A program made the translations under genes and the position numbers. Shown here one piece after another: positions 1-8,448 of a stretch of DNA of 64,000 bases; positions within the stretch are counted from its first letter, which is position 1, and each line of letters begins with the position of its first letter. Where the stretch lies: positions 51,449-115,448 of the forward strand of contig JBGCFI010000035.1 in NCBI GenBank assembly GCA_045106855.1, given 5' to 3'. Origin of the DNA: Granulosicoccus sp045106855 (lineage in GTDB: Bacteria; Pseudomonadota; Gammaproteobacteria; Granulosicoccales; Granulosicoccaceae). The notes under the pieces are model-generated. The model made no database searches and had not been told where the DNA came from. It saw only the letters and a program-made list of their open reading frames with translations.

Positions 1-1
1 C

Positions 2-550
2 GATGCTTTCTTGTTTGATGAACCACTGTCTAATCTGGATGCAGCCTTACGCGGCAATATGCGTCTTGAGATTGCTGAATTGCATCAGACACTGGACACA
101 ACCATGATTTACGTTACCCATGATCAAGTGGAAGCGATGACCATGGCGGACAAAATCGTTGTCCTTCAGGCAGGTGTTATTGAGCAAGTGGGTTCGCCAC
201 TGGATCTCTATCGTGAGCCTGCCAATATTTTTGTTGCAGGTTTTATCGGAAGTCCCGCCATGAACCTGATTGAAGGTGATGCTGCTTCCAGTCGTGGCGC
301 GAAAACGATTGGTGTACGACCCGAACATTTCGAGCTGTCTACTGATGGTGGTGAATGGCGCGGTGTTGTTGGTGTGTCCGAGCATCTGGGTTCAGATACT
401 TTCCTGCGTGTGGATGTCGATGGCGTAGGAACGCTGACGGCTCGTGCTGATGGTGAGTTTCCGGCTCGGCATGGAGACATCGTCGGGTTAACTCCAGACC
501 CCGGGCGCATCCATCGATTCGATGATGCCGGATTACGCATCACATCGTAA
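2..550 (+). CDS. ABC importer ATP-binding protein, C-terminal part (MalK/UgpC type)
   Basis: This is the end of a sugar/polyol ABC importer ATPase; its start lies before the window. The visible part opens with the Walker B segment (LFDEPLSNLD), then the H-loop (YVTHDQVEAM) and a C-terminal regulatory OB-fold region containing GVRPEH, which is typical of the MalK/UgpC/SmoK group. Walker A and the signature motif are missing only because the window starts late. It is followed at once by a mannitol-type dehydrogenase, so the imported substrate is probably a polyol such as mannitol or sorbitol (inference from context). The transporter's permease and binding-protein genes should lie upstream. Confidence 0.93.
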   Translation, partial: DAFLFDEPLSNLDAALRGNMRLEIAELHQTLDTTMIYVTHDQVEAMTMADKIVVLQAGVIEQVGSPLDLYREPANIFVAGFIGSPAMNLIEGDAASSRGAKTIGVRPEHFELSTDGGEWRGVVGVSEHLGSDTFLRVDVDGVGTLTARADGEFPARHGDIVGLTPDPGRIHRFDDAGLRITS

Positions 551-572
551 TAGTTCAGAGAAAACTGAGATC

Positions 573-2075
573 GTGATAGATACTTCCACTAAATCGAATG
601 TCGCGCTGACACTGAGTCTGGAAACGCTGGAGCATTTGCCAGAGAACGTTGCGCGGCCACAATACTCTCGCGAAGATCTCTCTGCCGGAATCCTGCATTT
701 TGGTCCTGGAAATTTTCATAAAGCGCATCAGGCAGTTTATCTCGACAGGCTCATGAATGAGGGTGCTGATCACGACTGGGGCATTGTTGGTGCGAGTGTC
801 ATGCTCGGTGATGCCAAGTTGCGAGATACCATGCTCGATCAGAACTTGTTATCTACGGTAGTCACACAATCAGCGACGGTGAGTGAGGCGCAAGTGATTG
901 GTCCCATGATTGACTATCTGCCTATTGGTGACGGAGAAGCCATACTGGTAGCCATGTCTGACCCTTCCATTCGTATCGTGTCACTTACGGTGACCGAAGG
1001 TGGGTATTTCGTGAATGCCGCTACAGGAAAATTTGATAAAGATCATCCCGTAATACAAGCCGATGTTGCGGCCTACAATAATCCCCAAACTGTCTTTGGG
1101 CTAATAGTCAAAGGGTTGGAACAACGTCGTGCGGCCGGCAAAGCTGCGTTTACTGTCATGTCTTGCGACAACTTGCCACACAATGGTCATGCTGCACGAG
1201 AAGCCGTCGTCGGATTTGCAGAATTGGTCGACTCCTCTCTTGCCACGTGGATACGTGAAAACTCAAGTTTTCCAAATGGCATGGTCGATAGAATTACGCC
1301 TGCAACGGGTGCAAACGAGCGCGATAGGGTGCAAGAACTGTTTGGGGTGAGTGATCAGGCACCGGTTTTTTGCGAAGATTATATTCAATGGGTTCTCGAG
1401 GATAGTTTTGTTGCGGGCAGGCCCGCTTTTGAACGTGCTGGTGTACAAATAGTTGCTGATGTTGCTCCCTACGAAATGATGAAAATTCGCATTTTAAATG
1501 GCGGTCATGCGGTATTGGCTTACCCGGCAGCCTTACTGGGAATAGAGTACGCACACGAAGCCCTGCAGGATAGTCGCATCAGGAAATTCCTGAAAACTGT
1601 AGAGCTACGTGAAATCCTTCCAGTTGTCCCGCAAGTTCCCGGGGTTAACCTTTATGATTACTGCGAGAGTGTTCTGAGTCGATTTGCCAACCCGGCAATT
1701 GCCGATACTATCAGTCGCTTGTGTTTTGATGGATCGAATCGTCAACCTAAATTCATCGTTTCCACTTTGTCTGATCGTCTTGATCGTGATGAAAGCATTG
1801 ATGGGCTGGCACTTGCCTCGGCATTCTGGTGTCGTTATTGTGAAGGCACTGATGAACTGGGTAACGTCATTGCACCCAATGATCCTTCCTGGGACCGTTT
1901 ACAGGCAAAAGCTGCCGAATCCTTGCAAGATCCCAATGCCTGGATAGGGATGCACGATGTCTATGGGAACCTTGGCGAAGACCCACGATTTCAACAGAGC
2001 TTTATCAACGCTCTGGAAGGTGTGCGATCAAAAGGTGTCGCGCAGATGTTAAACCAGTACTGCGAAGATTTTTAA
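573..2075 (+). CDS. Mannitol dehydrogenase family protein (polyol 2-dehydrogenase)
   Basis: Long-chain polyol dehydrogenase that oxidises a sugar alcohol (mannitol, arabitol or sorbitol) to the ketose with NAD. The N-terminal part has the family's nucleotide-binding stretch (ILHFGPGNFHKAHQA), and the catalytic signature K-x4-N-x2-H is intact (KIRILNGGH, K304/N309/H312). The frame is open from an ATG at 522 inside the transporter gene, but the GTG at 573, preceded by a purine-rich GAGA, gives about 500 residues, close to the usual family length. It follows the importer ATPase by about 20 bases and precedes an AraC regulator, so it forms part of a polyol uptake and oxidation operon. The exact substrate cannot be read from sequence. 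Confidence 0.92.
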   Translation: MIDTSTKSNVALTLSLETLEHLPENVARPQYSREDLSAGILHFGPGNFHKAHQAVYLDRLMNEGADHDWGIVGASVMLGDAKLRDTMLDQNLLSTVVTQSATVSEAQVIGPMIDYLPIGDGEAILVAMSDPSIRIVSLTVTEGGYFVNAATGKFDKDHPVIQADVAAYNNPQTVFGLIVKGLEQRRAAGKAAFTVMSCDNLPHNGHAAREAVVGFAELVDSSLATWIRENSSFPNGMVDRITPATGANERDRVQELFGVSDQAPVFCEDYIQWVLEDSFVAGRPAFERAGVQIVADVAPYEMMKIRILNGGHAVLAYPAALLGIEYAHEALQDSRIRKFLKTVELREILPVVPQVPGVNLYDYCESVLSRFANPAIADTISRLCFDGSNRQPKFIVSTLSDRLDRDESIDGLALASAFWCRYCEGTDELGNVIAPNDPSWDRLQAKAAESLQDPNAWIGMHDVYGNLGEDPRFQQSFINALEGVRSKGVAQMLNQYCEDF

Positions 2076-2124
2076 TGATTGAGCTTACTGCATCAAACGA
2101 AAACAAGGTTCGGGAGTAGTATCC

Positions 2125-3036
2125 GTGCCGGTTGGGTTACATCCGACATCGAATAAAGTGCCGGAACTTGAAATTACGGATGGTACCAAAAGGTCCATGC
2201 GGTATATCGAGCATGGCTTTCCAAACCCATTGGTACGTTGGCATTACCATGATGACTATGAACTTCATTTAATTGTTGCAAGCACAGGCAAAGTATTTGT
2301 CGGTGATCATGTAGGCCGATTCTCTCCCGGGCACCTGGTGCTGACAGGGCCACGACTACCCCATAACTGGATCAGTCAGACTGAGCCCGGTGAAGTCATA
2401 GAGCTTCGAGATCTGGTCATTCAGTTCCGAATGGATCTAATACCTAGAATGGCAGATATGGCACCTGAGCTTACCTCCATCCTGCCTCTGCTTGATCGCG
2501 CAAGACATGGCGTTGAGTTTTTATCCGTAGATACCCAATGGGCGAAGTCGATGTTTCAGTCGGTTCGTGATGCGGAAGGACCTCGGAGGATTTCATTGTT
2601 AATCGATTTTTTAAATTATCTTTCCGACGAGCACGACTATGCGCTGCTTTCGACGCTGGCTATTCGATCGCGCGCTGATCAAGCTTCACAAGACAAAATT
2701 GAAGAAGTCACGCAGTACATCAGCGAGAATTTTTCTCGTGAGATAACACTTGGAGAGATGGCAAAACGTGTGGGCATGAACGACAGTGCGTTTTCACGCT
2801 TCTTTGCCAAAGCGACAGGAAACAGCTTTAATCGTTTCGTTAATCGCGTTCGCATCAGCAAGGCTTGCGAGCTGCTCTCGGATACGGAAATACCTATTAC
2901 AGAGATTTGCTACCAGGCTGGTTTTAACAATATCGCTAATTTTAATCGGCGGTTCCGGGAGCTGAAGGAAAACACGCCAAGAGAATATCGCCGCCAATCA
3001 AGGTTTCGTCACGGTGTTCGCAGCATTAGAAACTGA
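2125..3036 (+). CDS. AraC family transcriptional regulator
   Basis: A 303-residue regulator with an N-terminal cupin-like sensing domain (HYHDDYELHLIVASTGKVFVGD, near residues 40-65) and a C-terminal double helix-turn-helix of AraC type (about residues 195-295, ending in the family motif GFNNIANFNRRFRELKENTP). It starts at a GTG about 50 bases after the dehydrogenase stop and is read in the same direction. By position it probably controls the upstream polyol transport and oxidation genes; this is inference. The length and domain order are normal for the family. Confidence 0.93.
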   Translation: MPVGLHPTSNKVPELEITDGTKRSMRYIEHGFPNPLVRWHYHDDYELHLIVASTGKVFVGDHVGRFSPGHLVLTGPRLPHNWISQTEPGEVIELRDLVIQFRMDLIPRMADMAPELTSILPLLDRARHGVEFLSVDTQWAKSMFQSVRDAEGPRRISLLIDFLNYLSDEHDYALLSTLAIRSRADQASQDKIEEVTQYISENFSREITLGEMAKRVGMNDSAFSRFFAKATGNSFNRFVNRVRISKACELLSDTEIPITEICYQAGFNNIANFNRRFRELKENTPREYRRQSRFRHGVRSIRN

Positions 3037-3202
3037 GTGTCTCATTGCATTGCGACTAGCTATTGAGGTTTCTGTGCCGTCCGCTTCCTGTCGGCGAAAT
3101 TGGTCGTCCCGTATTCTGGGACTATGTACACCCAAAGATGTGCCAGTGGGCACAGCTTGCATAGACTGACGGGCAATGCGGCGGTAATACCTGGACGAAT
3201 GT

Positions 3203-3802
3203 CTAACTGAATTTGAAACCGCAAACTACAGTGCCATTCTTTTTGCACTGTACTGAAACTTCTCTACCTGATGCCTCTGCAAAAAAAGAGGCCACCATAT
3301 GGCAGGTGAGGGGCTCTTTATGAACCAGTGTTGCCACCGGGCAGCTGTGACAGACAACGTAGTGATTCTTGCCTTTTTTGGTGAGTTCGGCCGTTGCACC
3401 TAGTGAATTGACCGTGTCGACAGACTGTTGAATGCTGACTGTGAGATTGGGACCCGGCTGTAATCCGCTGGCTTTTGCTAGAGAGCGGCCTGTCTTTTCG
3501 AGCAATTGCAGGCGTCCTTTTTCCGGAAAATCTGTGCTGATGGTTTGCATAAGCACATCGAGCACGGGTTTGTAGGCCGTTGAATGAACATCTTCATGGC
3601 CTGCGCTTGTTTTGTATTGGTAGGCGGGTTTGCCGGCGCCGTTAGGGTGTCGTTGTTCATGCTTTACGATGACACCTGCGGCTTCGAGCTTGCGCACTTG
3701 CACATGTGCTGAATTTTTTGAAATTCCCAGCTCTGTCGCGAGCTCCTGGATGGTTAATGGAGATCTATTCAGAAGGTCCGTAATTTTGTTGGTCGTGCCC
3801 AT
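3203..3802 (-). CDS. SufR-like winged-helix regulator with a C-terminal cysteine cluster
   Basis: A 199-residue DNA-binding protein. Residues 5-65 form a winged helix (LTIQELATELGISKNSAHVQVRKLEAAG, with a wing rich in GAGKPAY). The C-terminal part holds five cysteines: C151, C154, C167, C186 and C194. The C154-x12-C167 spacing and a third cysteine about 26 residues later resemble the [4Fe-4S]-binding set of SufR-type repressors, so a redox or iron-sulfur sensor is likely (inference). The frame stays open 45 codons upstream, but the ATG at 3802 places the start just before the HTH and clear of the divergent gene. It faces away from a cytochrome P460 across a 26-bp palindrome, and probably binds there. 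Confidence 0.85.
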   Translation of the reverse strand: MGTTNKITDLLNRSPLTIQELATELGISKNSAHVQVRKLEAAGVIVKHEQRHPNGAGKPAYQYKTSAGHEDVHSTAYKPVLDVLMQTISTDFPEKGRLQLLEKTGRSLAKASGLQPGPNLTVSIQQSVDTVNSLGATAELTKKGKNHYVVCHSCPVATLVHKEPLTCHMVASFFAEASGREVSVQCKKNGTVVCGFKFS

Positions 3803-3857
3803 AGTGACTAGAGTGGTGGCGAGGACCAATATTAACTCATTTGCAGCTTGCTGGATA

Positions 3858-3883
3858 ATAAGTAATATAATACTATTACTTAT
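3858..3883. promoter_or_regulatory. 26-bp perfect inverted repeat in a divergent promoter
   Basis: Two perfect 10-base arms, ATAAGTAATA and TATTACTTAT, are separated by six bases. The repeat lies between the divergent starts of the SufR-like regulator (3802) and the cytochrome P460 gene (3961), and overlaps TATAAT-like promoter sequence. It is a natural operator candidate for the regulator encoded next to it. The symmetry is seen directly; the binding is inferred. Confidence 0.6.
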
Positions 3884-3960
3884 AATAATTAATGCGTTTG
3901 ATGAGATCGCCGGAATTGTCGAGCCGAGAATGCTCAAACTTTCAAAAAGAGGAGATTGTT

Positions 3961-4473
3961 ATGCGAAAACTTACAACGGTAGTGGGTGCGTCAGCACTTT
4001 TGATGATGACGTCAGCGCTTGCCGATGGTGAAAGAGTTCCTTATCCCGAAGATTACCGTACAACGTTCACTAACTATCTGAGTCTTGATCGTACTCAGAA
4101 CCCTGATCAGATTATTCGCCTTTTCGGCAATGATCTTGCCATGCAAGGTCCTGGTGAAGATGGAAAGTTGCCGTATGGGTCCATCATTGTCGGTGAAGTC
4201 TACAAGGCAAAGCTGGATGAGGAGGGCAATGTGATGACAACAGCGCTCGGCCGCAGAATAAAAGACAAATTTGCTTTGATAGCCGTTATGCAACGCGGTG
4301 AAGGATGGGGTCAGCAGCATCCGGATGGGATCAGGAACGGCAATTGGGAAATGGCAGCTTTCAAACCGGATGGTTCAAAAGCCGACAAGGATTTAAATGC
4401 GTGCATGGCATGTCATGCACCGCTGGAATCGAGCAATTATTTGTTCTCTTTCGAGCATCTGGATAAGCGTTAA
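3961..4473 (+). CDS. Cytochrome P460 family protein, periplasmic
   Basis: A 170-residue secreted c-type haem protein. It has a cleavable signal peptide (MRKLTTVVGASALLMMTSALA), a P460-family body and one haem-binding motif CMACH (C148, C151, H152) near the C terminus. Cytochromes P460 oxidise hydroxylamine and nitric oxide, or bind NO as c'-beta relatives; which applies here depends on a haem cross-linking lysine that I cannot place with certainty. The start is fixed by a strong AAGAGGAG ribosome site; a longer frame reaches back to 3892. It is divergent from a probable iron-sulfur regulator, which suggests control by nitrosative or redox stress (inference). Confidence 0.85.
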   Translation: MRKLTTVVGASALLMMTSALADGERVPYPEDYRTTFTNYLSLDRTQNPDQIIRLFGNDLAMQGPGEDGKLPYGSIIVGEVYKAKLDEEGNVMTTALGRRIKDKFALIAVMQRGEGWGQQHPDGIRNGNWEMAAFKPDGSKADKDLNACMACHAPLESSNYLFSFEHLDKR

Positions 4474-4963
4474 TACAAGCAGTAACCGGGAAATAGCCCT
4501 TTGTTGTTGGCCAGGGTACTGCCTAAGTCCTGGTCGAATACTTGCGCACCTGAGCAAAGTAACATCGCTCAGGCGCGGGAGGCCTGCGCGTATCTAGTCT
4601 CGATTCAAGAGGCTAAATTGGCAATGCAGGCCATACCTCACCATGTAGGATGCTGTTCACTTTTTGAGGATTGCGGTCGTCAGTTTGGCCACTTGGCACT
4701 AGCTTCTGGTGGTTGTTGGTACAAATATTCACAGTTGTAGGTATTCTCTCTCAAGTCCGCCAAACCCGATCAAGGCTACAATAGAGGTCGCTGAGTTACA
4801 GGCCGCTAAGCTGACATCCGTCACAGCGCTTAGTCACGTTGCTGATAGGTTGGTTGTCTGTAAGTCGCGTTAGGATAGAGTCGATACGGAAGATACAGAA
4901 CTCCGAAAGGACGGTGCATCTAACGCCGATTTCGCTTTAAGGCGGACCGGTCTAACACAACTG
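4474..4963. other. Intergenic stretch before the glycan operon
   Basis: About 490 bases with no convincing gene. The open frame at 4501-4740 has low-complexity, gene-unlike composition. The last 100 bases hold a short hairpin (CGCC/GGCG around 4923-4946) that could be leader structure of the operon starting at 4964; this is weak. Confidence 0.4.
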
Positions 4964-6277
4964 ATGGGCAGCCAAATTACAACTGAATCACAAAATCCAA
5001 CGCGATTGGCTGCGCTGCCTAGATACCTGTCTGCGGTGCTGAGTCAGGGCCTGGTCAGTGGTTTCCATTTCGTGTTGAATCTGCTGTTGGTGCGATTGCT
5101 AAGCGCAACGGATTTTGGCATTTATGCCTTAACCTTTGTGCTTGCTATTATGGCCTCATCGGTTAGTAATGCGTTAATCAGTACTCCATTGTGTGTGTTT
5201 GCACCGGCTGCTAAAACCGCACAAGAGCGCACGAGAATGGAGTCGATGCTAACAACGCTTATGGCGCTTTTGCTAGGAGTCACTCTTGTCGTCGGTCTCA
5301 TTGTTTGCATGGGGCTTGGTAGCGGTGAGACTGATATTCGCGTTTTGATTAGTGCACTGAGCTTTATCGTGGCCTACCTTGCCCGTCAGTATTCCCGCAG
5401 TTTCGGATATTCTCGTTTCGATGTCATTGCGGTGCTCTATGGCGATGTAACTTATGTGACTATTGGCGTGCTGATCCTTAGCAGTGTGTGGATGCTGGGC
5501 ATGCCGATTACTGCCGTCGAAGTGTTTACCGCACTCACCCTCGCCAACCTGATTGCCGTCATTCTTGAGTTAAGCAGATTGCCTGTCCGCATCTCGTTGC
5601 AATCATTATCCCAGGCTTTGAGTCAATATACGCCGGTGTGGACTCAGGCAAAATGGGCGTTGATAGGCGCAGTTACTACCGTCGTGGTATCGCAGGCTCA
5701 CAGCTTGGTCGTATCGGTAATGAAAAGCCCTGCGGATTACGCGCCTCTGGCTGCCGGATTCGTGCTTTTCGGGCCTGTGCGCGTCATTTTCAACACGATT
5801 CAAAACGTGATGAAGCCCGAGATGTCGTTGGCGATTTCACAAGATCGACCGCAGGATGCAAAACGCCAGATGATTTTGGCCAGTGGAATGTCCTTTGTGG
5901 CTGTTGCCGGGCTTATCCTGCTCACTATGCTTGTATGGCCATTACTGGATAAATGGCTGTATAGCGAGCAGTACAGCGATGCTCCTATGCGGCAAATTGT
6001 GCTTATCTGGGGCGCCATCACGCTGGTTTCAGCGATTCAGAATGGTCCATTTGCGGCGTTACAATCCCTGCGCGCGTTTCGCCAGCTTGCCATGAGTACT
6101 ATCTACGGCTCTGCCCTAAGTCTGGCGCTGGTTGCAATATTGTTGTTTATTGCTCCCATCCATTGGTCGATTACGGGCATATTCATCGCTGAAGGGTTTG
6201 TTGCCGTTTGGGTGGTCTGGTTGTCGATGAAGCTGTTTCGCGCAAAAGTTACGATTCCGAAGACGGTTCATTCATGA
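4964..6277 (+). CDS. Polysaccharide flippase-like membrane protein (Wzx/MATE type)
   Basis: A 437-residue membrane protein with about twelve hydrophobic segments and the look of an oligosaccharide flippase (opening with LPRYLSAVLSQGLVSGFHFVLNLLLVRLLSATDFGIYAL, a typical polysaccharide-biosynthesis family N terminus). Such proteins flip lipid-linked glycan units across the inner membrane. The stop overlaps the next start (ATGA at 6274), so it is translationally coupled to a formyltransferase and then a deacetylase. No glycosyltransferase is adjacent, so this is probably part of a surface-glycan decoration or export set whose other genes lie elsewhere. Confidence 0.85.
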   Translation: MGSQITTESQNPTRLAALPRYLSAVLSQGLVSGFHFVLNLLLVRLLSATDFGIYALTFVLAIMASSVSNALISTPLCVFAPAAKTAQERTRMESMLTTLMALLLGVTLVVGLIVCMGLGSGETDIRVLISALSFIVAYLARQYSRSFGYSRFDVIAVLYGDVTYVTIGVLILSSVWMLGMPITAVEVFTALTLANLIAVILELSRLPVRISLQSLSQALSQYTPVWTQAKWALIGAVTTVVVSQAHSLVVSVMKSPADYAPLAAGFVLFGPVRVIFNTIQNVMKPEMSLAISQDRPQDAKRQMILASGMSFVAVAGLILLTMLVWPLLDKWLYSEQYSDAPMRQIVLIWGAITLVSAIQNGPFAALQSLRAFRQLAMSTIYGSALSLALVAILLFIAPIHWSITGIFIAEGFVAVWVVWLSMKLFRAKVTIPKTVHS

Positions 6278-7071
6278 GTATTGTTATCCTGGTTGGTGGT
6301 CAAAGTATTGATGGCAATTATGAGCATCGCTATCTGGTCGATGCTTTTCTGGCGACATTTGGCGACCAGGTAACGCGCATTATCTCGGCCGAGCCTGTCC
6401 GCCGGTCAATCGGTTTGAAAATCAAACGTACACTGAAACGTGGAAACTATCGGGAACGCATTGCTCGCGCCAGGTGGAAGGGGCCATTTGGGCCCGATGC
6501 TGAGTTACTAGGTAAAGCCTTGTTTGGTGATAATCCGCTTCAATCGATGCCGGGTGGCGACAAGCGTGTGGTTGTGCCCAGTCATAATGGTCCTGAATGC
6601 GAAGCTATTCTGGATGCTGACAAGCCTGATGTGATCGTCGTATATGGTACGGCCATTATCCGTGACAATATATTTCGTCGAGCGCGGCTGGTCACGCTTA
6701 ACATGCATACAGGGCTTTCTCCCTACTATCGCGGTGACAGTACACTTTTCTGGCCTGTTTACCATGATGATCCTGATCACCTGGGCGTTACGGTACACAA
6801 ACTGGTGCCGGAGGTTGATGGTGGTGATATTGTCTACACGGGCATGGTCAACTACTCGGCTGGAGACACCGAAGCCGATATTTTTGCCAAGGGCGTCAAG
6901 GTGGGAACAGAACTGTACTGTAAGGCTGTTCAGGAAGCGTTGAACGGAACGATAGAGTATCACCCGCAAGACTTGTCACTCGGCCGCGAATTCCGCTGGA
7001 TTAACCGTACCGTAGCTGCAGAGAAACAGGTATTAGCCAATCTTGCACGTTGGGCAAAAAAATCAAAATGA
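6274..7071 (+). CDS. Formyltransferase family protein (N10-formyl-THF dependent, sugar-modifying?)
   Basis: A 265-residue protein of the formyl-transferase fold. The conserved N-x-H pair and the later aspartate are present (N143 and H145 in LNMHTGLSPYYRGD, D182 in EVDGGDIV), matching the catalytic N/H/D set of GART-like enzymes. The N terminus lacks obvious signal sequence. Its start ATG overlaps the flippase stop, and its stop overlaps the deacetylase start, so the three are one coupled operon. The setting suggests formylation of an amino sugar in a surface glycan rather than purine synthesis; this is inference. The frame is open back to 6208, but the coupled ATG is preferred. Confidence 0.85.
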   Translation: MSIVILVGGQSIDGNYEHRYLVDAFLATFGDQVTRIISAEPVRRSIGLKIKRTLKRGNYRERIARARWKGPFGPDAELLGKALFGDNPLQSMPGGDKRVVVPSHNGPECEAILDADKPDVIVVYGTAIIRDNIFRRARLVTLNMHTGLSPYYRGDSTLFWPVYHDDPDHLGVTVHKLVPEVDGGDIVYTGMVNYSAGDTEADIFAKGVKVGTELYCKAVQEALNGTIEYHPQDLSLGREFRWINRTVAAEKQVLANLARWAKKSK

Positions 7072-8075
7072 CTGATGGCAAACCCAACAATGTATTGAGG
7101 AAAGTATTACGCGGCGTAGGGGTTTTCGCCTACCGGGCAGGATTGGCACCGGTCGTTATCAAGCTTAATTCGAATCGCGTTCGGACTTTGCTTTATCACG
7201 CTGTAGAGCCCGAATCCGACTCGTTTACCGAAGGACTCAATGTTAGCGTCACCCCCGAAGTTTTTGCGGCTAACCTGGATTATTTCAAAAAACACTACAA
7301 CGTGGTCCCGATGAGTGCAATTGAGTCCGGTGAACTTCCAGACAAGCCGCTAGTAATCACCTTTGACGATGGTTATCTGAGTGTTTATGAACATGCCATG
7401 CCAGCATTGCGTGAACGTGGCTTACCAGCATGCATCTACCTTATTTCACGAGCAGTGCAGGGTGGTATTGTCTGGGTGAATCTGCTCAATCATGCCCTGT
7501 CCAAGCATGCTGAGAAAACCCATGAGGTACTTCAGAAATTTAATGCGCTATCAACGCTAACAGACAAATCCAGCATAATTGCTTGTGTACAAAATTCTTT
7601 TACACCTGGTCAAATCGAAGTCTTGTGCTCATCGCTTACAGAGGCGTTACCGGAGATAAACTTTGATAGTTTGTATGCAAACAAAGCGCAGATTCTGGAA
7701 ATGCAGGAATACGGTCTTCAGTTCGGTTTTCATACGCGCGATCATTATAATTTACGCAACTGCAGTGACTCAGAGCTAGAAGAACAGTTTGATAATGCCG
7801 GCTGTGAATCCGTCATGAATTCAAATACCTTTGCCTACCCATTCGGGTACTTTAATCGCAGAGCATTGGTACATCTTGAAGACAAGCCGTACCAGAGAAT
7901 AATGACAGTTGGTAACAATAATGACATGTATTGGGACAAACACCAGGACAGAGCAGAATTGTTCACAGGAAATCCTGCGGAACTGTTTGCTCAACTTGAG
8001 GTTGTGGAACCAGTAATAGCCCGGCTTCGCAAGTGGATGGTTAAACCTGCAGATGAGTTGCTGGAATCATCCTAG
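7068..8075 (+). CDS. Polysaccharide deacetylase family protein (NodB domain)
   Basis: A NodB-type carbohydrate deacetylase of about 335 residues. It shows the metal and catalytic motifs: FDDGY (general base and metal aspartates), H-x3-H (FHTRDHYNL) for metal binding, and a later YPFGYFN segment. Such enzymes remove acetyl groups from amino sugars in lipid A, peptidoglycan or exopolysaccharide. An ATGA overlap at 7068 couples it to the formyltransferase; an ATG at 7050 is an alternative start. Deacetylation followed by formylation of the same amino group is a plausible two-step modification, inferred from gene order. Confidence 0.88.
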   Translation: MTDGKPNNVLRKVLRGVGVFAYRAGLAPVVIKLNSNRVRTLLYHAVEPESDSFTEGLNVSVTPEVFAANLDYFKKHYNVVPMSAIESGELPDKPLVITFDDGYLSVYEHAMPALRERGLPACIYLISRAVQGGIVWVNLLNHALSKHAEKTHEVLQKFNALSTLTDKSSIIACVQNSFTPGQIEVLCSSLTEALPEINFDSLYANKAQILEMQEYGLQFGFHTRDHYNLRNCSDSELEEQFDNAGCESVMNSNTFAYPFGYFNRRALVHLEDKPYQRIMTVGNNNDMYWDKHQDRAELFTGNPAELFAQLEVVEPVIARLRKWMVKPADELLESS

Positions 8076-8448
8076 CGATATAGAGCGTAGATTTTTTGAG
8101 TAAAATCGCGGGAAAAGCGATCGGGTAAAATTGGGAGCCGATGTTCATTCCAGGGTGTGATTGACTTACTGAAGCGCAGGATCAGACCAGATCAACTCGT
8201 AGCCGGAAAACTATTAAGGATGTCAGGCTTAATAGATTCATAGGGTATCCGTCCTTGTAAATAAGACGGTACTTTCGATGCAGATAAATGATCATGCCAA
8301 GATAGTGTAGTAATTCCCAGTAAGTCGTGATGTAGTTCACTAATCAGTCGCATAACCTGACAATCTTAAAGTGCTTGTCGGTAAACCTAGTCAGAGCAAG
8401 TCCATGGCTGCCGACATCATGGCCGTTACCGGTTATTTACTGATTCCA
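8076..8448. other. Intergenic stretch, no gene seen
   Basis: About 370 bases between the glycan operon and the large transglutaminase-like gene. I see no convincing gene or strong terminator. Part of it may be 5' coding sequence if the next gene starts at 8371 or 8404. Confidence 0.4.

Noticed and set aside
4501..4740. 79-codon plus-strand frame
   Set aside because: Composition (many Cys/His/Ser) is unlike neighbouring genes and no signal, motif or ribosome site is visible.
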